64,000 nucleotides of DNA from Rotaria sordida (lineage: Eukaryota; Rotifera; Eurotatoria; Philodinida; Philodinidae). The DNA lies in the NCBI GenBank assembly GCA_905250125.1, contig CAJNOL010000139.1:19483-83482 (forward strand). Reading direction: 5' to 3'. A program made the translations under genes and the position numbers. Below are positions 22,182-34,700 of this stretch, one piece after another. Under the pieces are notes generated by a model. It ran no database searches. It was not told the origin of the DNA and worked only from the letters and a program-made list of their open reading frames with translations. Position 1 is the first letter of the stretch; each line of letters begins with the position of its first letter.

Positions 22182-22654
22182 TCACCGTTGATCGTTCACA
22201 TCCTAAAACATAATAAGAATCCATCAAATTTCCATATAAAAAAATCTTGTTTTTTTTTCCTTCTTACTTTTGGTACAACAAAAATCCAATCTTTCATTCT
22301 TGGTTCAACTATAATTTGACATGCAAGTCGTGATGTTGGTGTTAAACCAAATGCTAAATCTAACATATCATTTTCTTCTTCAACTGGTTCTGGTAGTGTT
22401 TTATAATTTTCACTATCAAGTACAACATGACATGTTGAACAAGCAAGTGTACCTTCACATGCTCCAAATCCATCAATATCTAATTTATTATCCAAAACAA
22501 CATCAAGCATATTTGAACCTATTTTAGCTTTAGCATTAATTAATTTTTCATCACGATCTATGATTGTAACATTAATATAATTATTTGAATTAGATGAGTA
22601 TCGTTTTAAAAATAAATTTTGATTAAATATGGAACGTATTATTAATCGATACAT
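22182..22654 (-). CDS. FDX1: Mitochondrial 2Fe-2S ferredoxin, adrenodoxin type (2 exons)
   Basis: Electron carrier between ferredoxin reductase and mitochondrial P450s or lipoyl/Fe-S assembly enzymes in the matrix. Exon 1 (22268-22654) and exon 2 (22182-22202) join in phase 0 to 135 residues. The basic, hydrophobic N-terminus MYRLIIRSIFNQNLFLKRYSS looks like a mitochondrial presequence. Cluster ligands are visible in GFGACEGTLACSTCHVVL (Cys-x5-Cys-x2-Cys), with the fourth in SRLACQI. ENDMLDLAFGLT and a VPKDVNDQR terminus align with human FDX1 rather than FDX2. The donor at 22262-22267 (GTAAGA) and acceptor at 22203-22204 define a 65-bp intron. If it is retained, the frame continues to a 152-residue variant. 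It sits 82 bp after ECM29 and 131 bp before VPS15 on the same strand. Confidence 0.94.
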
Positions 22655-22679
22655 TTTTTTTTGTTATTTTTATTTCATC

Positions 22680-22714
<35 letters not shown>

Positions 22715-22736
22715 CTTTAAATTCTTTCTTTCTTTA
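22655..22736 (-). promoter_or_regulatory. ECM29-FDX1 intercistronic spacer with splice acceptor
   Basis: Only 82 bp lie between the ECM29 stop and the FDX1 ATG. On the minus strand, repeated TTTTG units form a long polypyrimidine tract ending TTTTTTAG (AG at 22679-22680), 24 nt before the ATG. The only AATAAA (22669-22674) lies after this acceptor. It is a candidate trans-splice site or the 3' end of an unseen leader intron. Confidence 0.55.
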
Positions 22737-25700
22737 TCAAAATAAATTATTTTCATTTTGATCAAAATTTGTTATTTCCATAGATTTTGTTTTTATAAAT
22801 AAATGTTCATATTGTTTTTTTAATTCTTTAGCTTGTTCACTTATTTCAGTTGAACGATTATCATGTATCATTTCATCGATATTAAATTGAAGAATATTTT
22901 TAATTTGTTCATTTTCATAAAAACATATTGAATATTGTGAATTTTCAAATAAAATTTTTAAAAATTTAAGTATTTCACGTTTTAATCCACTAGATTTTGT
23001 ACGTGGACCTAAATTAAGAATTGGTTCAATTAAATATATTATATCCGAAGAAATTATTGTTGAACGTTTTTGTAAAATTTCATTTAATGATTGTATAACA
23101 ATTAATTGTATTTGCCAATTTGAACGAATAATTATTTCAATAAGTAGTTCAAATGTTAATTTTTTATATGAAGATTCTATTTGAGATGTTTTTGGCCAAA
23201 ATCTTGGTAAACATTCAATTAATATTCGATTATATTTATCGGATATAATTGGATCTTCATCACTATCTTTTTTATCTTGTTCTTCATTTGGATCCTCAAA
23301 AAAAGAAAAGATACAGAATAATATTAAACCCTTAGGCACTATCAATTTTTATTTTATATTCAAATCACATAATATCGAGTTGAAAATTTCATGCAATATG
23401 AATATTCCTAGTTCAAAATTAATTTCATGTAGGAGAGACTCTCAAAAACAAATATATTTACCGTTTGTTTAAATGCTTTTTCAAACCATGTCCAAAATAG
23501 TTCATATACTTGAAAATTATATTCATCAGCAAGTAATGATAATACACGTAAAGCCACAGATCGATATTTAAGTGATTGTTTTTTACATTCTTTAAGAATA
23601 TTTTCATAAATACGTTGAACAAGATCAGAAGAACTTTTTAATGAATCTCTAAAAATAAAACAAATAAGAAATTTAACATATCTCATAACTCAACCAGACA
23701 ATTGTCATATATATTCAAAATTAAAAGAAAAAACATAACGAGAATATATCATGACAAATAATTTTCTCAAGTATGTTTTAATAACATCTGAAATATTTAG
23801 AAGCGAGTAGAATCCGTCAGATCTGTTTCGGATTTAGTCAAGTCCGGATCTGCAAATTTTCTGTTAACTAGAACCGGCTTCGAAAGTTTTAGATCCAACG
23901 GACTTTAGTAGCTAGTGCACATTCATACCCAATGTTCTCTCAATCATTGAAATACACAAGTATGTTTATTTTAAAATTGTTCATAGGATTCGAAATAATT
24001 CTAGAAGAAAATTTCTTTTTAAATATGTTTGATATTGAAATAAACAATATTGTTTTTTTTTCTCGATGATTCGAAGGATTAATTAGATCAAAAGTACGGA
24101 TTATAAAAATTTATATACATTCGAACAGATAAGGATATAATCATTTTTCTCACGAATTTTTTATTATTTTATAATTTACAATACAAAAAAAAAAAATCTT
24201 CTAAATACGAATTTGAGTCTCCGGAAAATTTTTTTAATTATTTACGATTATTAAATTTATATTATAATAAATACTTACTTGCAACATGTACAAATTGTTT
24301 CAATAGCTTGAAGAAAATATTCCTATCATAAATAAAAATAATATATTGATTAAAAAGAAAAAAAAAAGATATATATTCATTCTTACTTTTCCTTCATAAA
24401 CTCTTCCATAAAGTCCTTTTAAAAGTAATTCAACTAAGACAAATAAATATTCATTATTTAAATTAGTTTTTAATATTTCTCCAATCATTTGTATAGCACG
24501 TGCACCTTTTATTTTCATTGTATATGAATTATGTTCAATAGCTAAACGTATATTATCAATAATTCCTTTAATATATGTTTGAATTCCAGTTATTGAACTT
24601 CCTGTATGTTCAATCCATAAATTTTTCCATATAAATTCTTCTTGTTGTTCATTATCATCTTTAATATTTGATAAATTTTCTTGCATAGCTAAAAAAATTA
24701 ATGGTAATATTTGTTGACCAAATTCTAAAAGTATATCATGATTTGATTGTGATATTGAATTAAGTGTTAATGCACAAACATATTGATAATCATTATCAGT
24801 TTGATAATACCATGTTGAAATTTTTTGTAAAAGATTTTCAATTGATGAACGTTTTGCTATACGTACAATTGAACCTAATACATTTGTATAAGTTTTTCTT
24901 AATGTACGATTTGAATTAATACTCATTGTATTAACTAATATAGCCATCCATTTACCAACATATTTTGATGAAATCTTTGGATATAAATTACTTAATGTTA
25001 TAAAATATTGTCCAATAAGACATTTTGTTGTTAAACCAATTGAATGTTTGATTGTTTCAATTAATTTTCCTGATAGATCATCGAATATATTTTCATCAAC
25101 ATATTGATTTGTACATGTATTTATTGCATCCATTATTGGTGATGAACGTGCACAATGTAAACGTGCTACATCAATTTGTTCTTTCATTTCAGATGCTGAT
25201 AATTTCATTGAAGCATAATTAAATATATCAGGTTCAATTGATGATAAAGCTTCAAATAGAGCTATGATTATTACAGTACAATATGGTTTTAATGTATCAC
25301 GATCACCATAACGAATTATTTCGACTGAAAATAAAAAATAAAAATACTAACACGATTGACTAATGAAGAAAGAGTATAGGACAGAAATTTGGACGCTTTC
25401 CCTCACAGACTGTGAAAGATATTCCATCAAAGACCGTATGTCAATAAACTTTCATTATAATTCTTTATTGTATTTCTGGAGAATTAAGAAGATCCACTCA
25501 GAACGGACTGTTTGGGTTGAAATTTACAGGAACGAGTAGCCCTAGTAACAAACGCTCATGGTAAAAAATTTCAGGCCGATATGTTATGCTAGATCGAACT
25601 TCTAGTTTGTTTATGCGGTTTCCAGGAGAATCGTATTAAGAGGTACAATGCTTAGGTTGGTTTCAAATTAAAGCTAACTTTTGTCCGAACAGAATTTTGA

Positions 25701-28700
25701 AATTCCCTTCCATTCATTTTTTATGAGCATTTTAATAGAGATGATGTTCAAATAAGTACAAAAAACAAAAGGTAATCCTCACGACACTTAATTCCACTTT
25801 TCTCAAGTCAGAAATCCAATATAAAAAATCTGGTTGAATAAAAGTTTACTCTTATTGAGACTTTTTAAAACAAACAAAACATATTGACTATATCTTAAAC
25901 CAGGTGAAAGTTATTTCAATTTTCCTGCATGAAAATCATGTTTTGAGAAAAATACTAAAGGAGTTTTAGAAATGAATTTTGTCATTGAAATCCAGAAAAA
26001 AAGTCATATGAGAATTGCATATTTTTTAACATATTTCAGTGGATTGTTTTAAAACACGTAACAGAGAAGGATATCTCACGCCATCTATCATGCTGATTAA
26101 TATTAAAATGTTCTATTCAATGCTAATACAAGTGACAATGCAGTTTTTCCAAAACAGAAAAACTCTAAAAAAAAAAGAACCACAAAACTTTCTCTGAAAA
26201 CATGATAATAGAGTCGAAGTTTGTTGTGATAAGTCTGTAAGCCTCTGGTCATTTTGCGAAAAGCCACATCTATATTCTGAAATAGGAAGTTTCGGTACAT
26301 CTTCCTATAATAAAAACTCAACTTCAATACTTTTTCGAAAAATTGAGTTTTCTGAGGGAACGTTCTCTTAAGTAAACGAATGGATGAAAAATGTGTCCAA
26401 AAGTACATAGAACTTGTGATTAACAACAGCAGTTACATCGTGCTTCATATTTTAATCTCGTGGGAATTGTGCTAACAGCTGTGTTTTTGTTTTCGAATAT
26501 GATTTATTCAATAAAAATATAACATGTTTATAAATCTACAATGTACACATCAAAATAGTGTCAAGAGGATATTATAAGTTCTAAAATAATTTTTCAATAT
26601 TTATTATTCTTCCATGTAGTATAAGCAAATCTTTCGAAATTTAGATAGATTATTGAATCAATAATGACTTGCGTCAATTATTAGCGAACGTCTATCAACC
26701 AAAAAAATCAGTTATTCGTACACGACTATTGATTATTCTGATTTATTAATATTTTATTTGAGTATTAAAAATAACTTACTAATTGTATTCAATGAAAATT
26801 TTGCAATATCTTCATTTTTATTATAAAGTCCATCATTTAAAATAACAGGTAAAACTTGTTCAAGTACATATCTTCCACGTACTTTATGTTCTTCTTCACT
26901 CATACTAAATCAATTTAATAAATAAATAAAAATTCTTAAAAACAAAAAAACAAAAAAATCTTACGAATTTGATATCGTTGTAGCTGGATCACAAGCAAGT
27001 AATAAACAATTTTGTTTAAATGAATTAATTGTTGTTAATGCTGCTTTACGTACAGATTCTTTTGTATCATCACAAACAGCTAATAAACGACGAAATAATT
27101 CTTGAAATAATTTAATATATTGTTGATTATCAATTAATTTTCTATTTAACATTCGAAATATATCTAATAAAGCTAATTGTATACTTTCACGTATACGCCA
27201 ACGTGTTGATAATATATCATTATATAAATCATTAAATATAATTGAAAAATATTTTTCAACAATAGTTATTTGTTTAGTTGAAGAAAATAATTTATTCCAT
27301 ATACGTTTTATACATTCTTGTATACGCATTTGTGGATCATATAATAGACGATAAAGTCTTGATATTAATTGTTCAATATAAATAAATATAAAATCAATAG
27401 ATTTTTTTTCATAATCATTTTTATGAAATATTTGTCCATAACGTGTTGTTGACCATATAGAATTTTCATGTGCTAAATAAAGAAATGAATAAAATAATTG
27501 AGATTTAAAATTTTTTTCTATTGATAATAAGTCAACTAATGAACATAATTCTTTATAAAATATTGTTTGTGTATTATCTATATTTATTTGTTGTGTATTA
27601 TGTTCATAAATCATTGTTGTTAATTGATTTGAATATGTACGTGTATTATCAGTAAAATATTCAAATAATTTATTATTAAATTTTGATTCTAATTCATTAT
27701 TTTCAATTATTTCATATATATAAATAAGACATTTACATGATAATTCTTGATTAAATTCATCTTGATCAAGTAAACCATAAATAAGATTTGTTTGTAATGA
27801 AAATAATTTTAATTCAAATAATGAACGATATATTGATATTAAATATGGTCGACGACAATGTATAAGAAATGTTAATAACCATAAAAATGCTGCTTGTCTA
27901 CTATGTGAATTATTTATATCAGATGAATAATATAGAATACGATCAATAAGATATTTTATTAAATCAGATCGAAATTCATATTCATCTTTTGATATTTTAT
28001 TATTAGATAAAGATTTTTGATTAAAAATATCATAAGGATCATTAACCAATGGTGTATCACCACCAAGAATACAACATACAAGAGCATCACCTAAAAGTTA
28101 AAATATAAGATAAGAATATGACTCATTGAATATTATACAATATCTTTATATAGACCATCCTTAGGTAAAACAGAATATACTCGCCTTTTATTTGACCTTG
28201 ATTGTTTACAAGGACTAATGACCTGAATAAGTTCTTTTAGCCTAAATATATGTGGATCTTTCAGCTGACTATTAGTTAAAAGGTAATCAGCCAATGTTTC
28301 TCTAATCACATGAGTTTTCAGCAAGATCGAACTTCAAAAACCGATTTTCTAGAGATTCGAACAAGTCTCGAAATAAAAAAATGTTTGTTTTATCATTATC
28401 TAAAGATTCTTAAGAAGAATTATTACTGTTTAGAATTGGTTTTGAATTTTTCATTCGGTTATTAGGGAATTTTTTCGTTTGTATATTCGTACTTCGTCAC
28501 GTTGCTAAGGAAAAGTAAATAAATTCTTTTGAAAAATTTAGATATGGTCAGAAAAAAAATTTTGGACAGAAGTTTGATAGTCTCAGGAGTTATCTATAGA
28601 ATGTACGATTTAGTTGTTTAAAATGCTCCTTCAATTCGAAGTTTCTTGAAATTAAAATGCATGAAGTGAAACTCGATGTTCTTTTTTGTGTCACTTCAGT

Positions 28701-31700
28701 AACACTAGTTTTTTACTGATTAGTCTTTTGAACAATGATCTCTAACGCTGTGTTTTTTAAGGTATCTAGAGTAACTTAACATATATGTGACATATGAAAA
28801 TTAACTCCAGAAAAGTTCATTATTTCGAGACACACGTGTTTTAGTTTTGTGAAGTCATGTTGCTAACGAATAGTTTGGCTTGTACATTTACATATATGGA
28901 CAATGTCATTCGTTGTTGACGTGATTTTATAAAACAAAAATGCATATATCTCTAGACTAGAGCATTTCTTCTAGCTGTTTTTTATGTAACAGATGAATGT
29001 TAAGTCACTCTAGATACACTGAAAAAACTTAGCTCTATAGGTTTTAGTTTGGTGGAGTGAGTATTAAAAAACCAGCGTTGGCAACATGACACAAAATAAG
29101 AACAAAATTTTTCATTGTGTGTGTTTTGTAGAGGACTCTTCAGGTTACAAAATCTCTACAGAAAGTTTTTCCTGAACATGTTTAGATGTTTTCAAAGAAT
29201 TAAATTTATTCATTGTTATTGAGGGTGCGTGAGTACAAACAAAGAAGCGAAATATTATCTTATAACGGATTGAGAACTCCAAAAACTATTCTGAATGGTA
29301 AAAATCCTTCTTGGAGACCTCACGGTTATAGTAAAAAACAAAAAAATATATTCAGGTACAAGAGCAGATTTCTGAAAAACCGACTTTGAGAAGTCAAGTC
29401 TTTGAAATCTATTGCGACATTCTTGGACTCTTCTCTGATAAGTCTAGAACGTTATTTGCTTATTACACTTTAATTGATAAACTAATTAAGTCTAACCCTT
29501 GGAATATGGAATTATTTTTTGAACAAGAATGAAAATTTTTGAAAGGCGAAATAAACAGTTTTAATATTGTGAAATGCACTGTTTAAAATAATGTTTCGCA
29601 ATTGGTTTGGCAAGGTCGTCACTGTTTCTCTAATGTTTTTTTTTTAAACTAATCCATATGAAAAATTATAAAATCGCACCTGAATTGGTTCTAATTAGAA
29701 ATAAGCACTTACTATTACTTTCAAAGATGTACCTATCGCTTAACGTGAACAGAGTCACATGTGCTATATATCAAAGGAAAGAGAACATAATTTGACGAAG
29801 AAATAATTAGTTTAATACGAAAAATATCAATATTTCGAGATATGCAATTTTAAAAGTAACAATAACTACTCGTACGTATTTAAATTGTAGGGGAAAATCT
29901 ATACTAACAAGTGAGTACAGCTGATGTTGAACAGACAAATTTCATAACACTTCATTGAATATCCATGTCGCACATTTATTCGCACTACTGCCAGTATAAC
30001 GCGGTATTCATAAGAACTGACAATATACTGGCAATAGATTACCGGTCTGAGAACATCTATCGGTATGCCGCTGTAGAATGACAGTCAGAGGATAGCCAAT
30101 CGTTTCAGTGTCAAACTACCAGCATTTAATCGACTAGAGCCTGTCGAGTCTAAAATTTTCAGAATCAGGCCCGTTTAGGTCCAGGATCAACCCGACGGCT
30201 TTTGTCTGGGCCGAGTCGCATAGATAATCAATACATAATATTTATAAAAACTATTCCGAGTGTAAAATTTCAGGATGCGAATTTGCATCATCTTCACTCA
30301 AAGGGTTAGTTAGGTGTAAGCTGAAAGAACCAATATTTTAACATATATACATAGGCAAATGACTTATTCAAAAATATAGGTCTTATAAAGAATCAAACTC
30401 AAATCGAGGATGGTTATGTCCCATTTTTGCTAATTTGGCTTATATATATATATATATACATTTTTTCTTACCAATATTAAGTTGAAGTTCAATTTGTTTT
30501 GTTTCAACAAGTGATTGTGTTAAAATATCAATAATATTTTGACTTAGTTCTCTATAACAAACAGCTAAAAATCCTAATGTTTGTATAGCTTTTTCTTTAA
30601 TTCGATTTGTTTCATTAATTGTTTTTATTTTAATTTGAATTTTTTCAATAAAATTTTTTATATTTAATTCATCATCATTATTAAAACAATTCATTCGTGC
30701 TAGTTGTCCAATTGATATTAATAATGATAAAATATATTCATTTTGATTATCAAAAAAAATTTTTAAAAGAAGATTTTTTCCATAATTTAAATATTTATTT
30801 GATTTATCTAAATATGAACAAATATAACCTAATGCAAGTATACTTGCTTCACGTTGTTCAAAACGTTGATTTATATTTTGTATAATTTTAATTAATTCAT
30901 CAATAGCTAATAAATTTGTTGGATTTTTTGATAATACATATGCATATAATAATGATGAATATCGACGTGTATCATCACGTGTTGAAAAAAGACATAATTG
31001 ACGAAATGAACTTAAATTATCATTAAATAATTCAATTAATTTATTATCATTTAAATGATAACCAATAATAATAGCTTCAAATAAAAAATATGTTGATAAA
31101 CAATCATGTATAATAAGTACAAAATCAAGTAAAAATTGTATATAATTATACCAAATTGTTGTATTTTGTTTTGCTATATCATATACATATAATAATTGTT
31201 CTTCATATTTCCATAATGGTGTTGTTTTTTCACCATTAAAACTTTGTCGTATTAAACAACGATGTAGATAATAAATCATTTCTTGATATGTTTGAGGATG
31301 ATAAATTAATGTTTGTCTATCTATTGAAGAATTTTTATTAATATTTGATAAAATTAATTTAAGTAATAATTGAAAATCAGGATAATTATTATCTTGTTCA
31401 GTAAATAAATTTCGACGAGCTAATGAACGTATATCTTCATTTTTATCTGAACATGCAGTTAGAAGAATAAAACGTGATGTACAATCATTCGATGGAAATA
31501 CGTCCATTACATATGATACAGCTGCTTGACGACATTGTGGATAATCAACTGATTGAGATTCAGCAGTTGAACTAGGCATTACTTGTTGAGTTAATAATTG
31601 TTGAAGCATATGTTTACTTGATACACTTGCATCTTTTTGAGCATATGCTAAGAGACTAAAAAAAAACAAAAAACAATAGTGTTGTTTTTTTCTAAGGAGC

Positions 31701-34700
31701 CTAAAGAAATTTGAAAACATTGAATTAGAATAAGAATTTTATATTCTTTTCAAATATAGGTTCAAAATTTTTGTAGGCCTTCTGATTTAGCTGTTATGAA
31801 CCGATCTTTTAGAAGCTTGTAAATTAAGTTTGGTCAGAGAAAATTTGACGTTCGTTGTTACTATAATCTTCTTTACTACATACAGTATATTACTAATTTT
31901 AGTTTTACATAAAATTAAAAGCAAAGTTGTTCTCTACAGAGTGATATAAAAACCAAGAGTTTGAGAATCATCATTCAAGAATGACCGAGCTCAATTTGCA
32001 AATCGGTTTTCCATCGAAATCGAGAATATTGCCTAAATTGATACAGTGTTCCTTATTAAAAGATTTCCTGTTAACAAATGACTTAAAGATAACTAATCAT
32101 TAATTTACCATTTTATTGATAAATATTTGTTCGTACATTCACTGTATTTGAAATAAGTTTTGCTTCTACTTTGGGTAACTTTTGACGCGCTAAAGTTGGT
32201 TTAAACTTAATTTTGAGGGCCTCAAAAAAGTCGCTTTATAACTCATTCTATAAAAATTTTCTCTAGATGAGACAAATCATTGACAACTATAATCTTTAGT
32301 TTCAATTGAGACAACTTTTTACTCGTAGTTCCAGTCTCGCACGTTTCCAATCATGATGAATTATTGCGGTATTTTGTACAAATTTCCTTTTAACTCTCTC
32401 AAAACTGATTAAAATAAATCCAGAACATTTTTAACTTTGATTATTTTGAAGATTTTCCTGATTTATCATGTTAGAAAAAAATTCTAGTTTTTATGATTTT
32501 CTTTTGTGCCAAAATAAATACAAAATAGGTTTTATTAAAAACATTTTTTGTTGCTTTCAGTAGAATGGAAACTGGTAATTTCTCACATAGATTTGTTCTC
32601 AGTTTTTTAAGAGTTCATCAGAATAAGTCAAAAAGTTTTTTTAAATACACTTGTTGTAAAGAATTTCATAATGTATCTTTTGAAAAAAATATTTAAGATT
32701 TTATCATTTGTATATGAGAAGGTATATGCAAAATAGAATGCGTTGCAAACATTTTGAATCACTCCGTATATTGACCAAAGAAGAATCAACTTGAGCACAC
32801 AATAATGTATAACTCACAAAGGAAGTCCTTCAATTGATTAATCACTTTTGACTGTGACTATATGTATTATGTACACCCTAATGAATGTTCTGAAAAGAGT
32901 TCGAGGTCTCAGCTTAATGTTGCAGTGATACTGCAACAATACGGTATATTTTAATTCCATGCTGTGGTCTCTCTTAGGAAAAATTCATTTTTCGAATTCT
33001 GATTTGAAACTTTATACAGAGACTAGTCTTAACAAAAACAGGCTATTGTGAAAGTTTCAGGTCTTCATATCTTGAAATAAGAACACCATTATTAGATCTT
33101 CAATATAATGACATAGAAATTTTCATCATTGTCTTGTCTTCAAATTTGTCCTTTTTACAAATAGTGTTATCAAACGATTAACTGAACATAATTGTATATC
33201 ACATAGTAGAAGAAAAAAAAGTTTGATTATTTAAACTTCTTGATAAATTAAAGATTATCATTATCAAATAAATGTATTATTCAAATAGATCTACCAATCA
33301 AGAAAACTCCAATATTCTGATTTATATTAACTAAATCATATCATTTCTATAGTAAATTAGGTTTAACTTTATGATCGGTATTTCTTCTAATATTTACGAT
33401 GTTTATTCACTTTTATTAAATATTTTTCTACATACGTTAGAGCTTCTTGAATATTTAAACAACATTCATTATCTTCTGTTTTTAATGCTTCAAAAAATTG
33501 TTGTGTTAATCTAATATCATCAGAAAATAATTTTGGTACACGATATGAAAGTTTACCAATTAAAACATATGTTAAACTTCTTAAACGAGATGCATCATGT
33601 GTTTTATTTGTTTCTGTATTAAGAATTTTTTCAAATGCATGTAATATTAATTTTGATACACCAACAAGACTATTCAATTCCGCACTGAAAAAAAATATTT
33701 AGACAAAAAAAGAATATCAGTAAGGAAAAAAAAAAAGAACTTCTTTTTTAAAATAGAATATACTTTTGTATCATATTTTGTGCAAATTGTAATGAAAAAT
33801 ATTTAATACGAATATTTGTTGAATTACCAAAAAGACTTTCATAAAGAACCTAAATTAAATCAAAATAACTGTTTAATCATATAAAATAGTCTTCTTTTTT
33901 TGTTTTACTTGAATCGCATGTGGAAAAATTGTACTAGCTGTTCGTGACTTAAGTAAATAAGGATAAAGTTTTAAACGTATTCGAGTATTTGATGGATTAC
34001 GAATCAGTTCTTCATTCTAAAATATGAAATGTGTAATCGGTTTTTTTGTTTTAAATTACAATAAAGTGCAAAAGTCCTTGTCTTCGAATGCAAAACAGTT
34101 TGATGAACGAGATGGACACATATCGATGTGGAAGATATAGCACTAGCTTGAATGAATTGGTTAAGGAAAATACTTATGAGAGAACTACCCCAACTGATGC
34201 CCACCGTTTATGTTCATATTCGACCCATAGATAGGTCTCACTGAGACTAGCAAAATCCTAAAAGAGCTCACCTCTATGAGCCTTTGCCGCTGAGGTATGA
34301 TTAGTTTACTGAGGTTTCGATTTATTTTTAGGTACTATCCGAAACACTGAATAACGGAGTTTTGATCCAAAATTTTACCTATGGATAGGTCTAATGACTT
34401 TTAGAATATCTTGAAAGTTTTAACTAAAATTAATATTATCTCGTTCAGATATGGAATTTCCAAAAATAGTGATGTATCACAAAAATTGGCTTCATCTGAC
34501 AATTCAATAACTAGACGAAAGAACATTCATTTCAGCTGAAACTTCCAAGATATTCTAAAGGTCATCGAATTAATGGATGGGCAAGATTTCATGTCAAAAT
34601 ATTGCTTTTTGATTTTTTGGCTTATACTTAAAGCTTAGTCGCAAAATTGAGTAAAATAGAGATAAATCGGCTTCAGAAGTCCATGAAGACGAACACTTTT

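Noticed and set aside
28133-28324. 63-codon minus-strand frame in an ECM29 intron
   Set aside because: Basic and Leu-rich but without a recognisable family. It is flanked by repeats and has no splice context joining it to ECM29.
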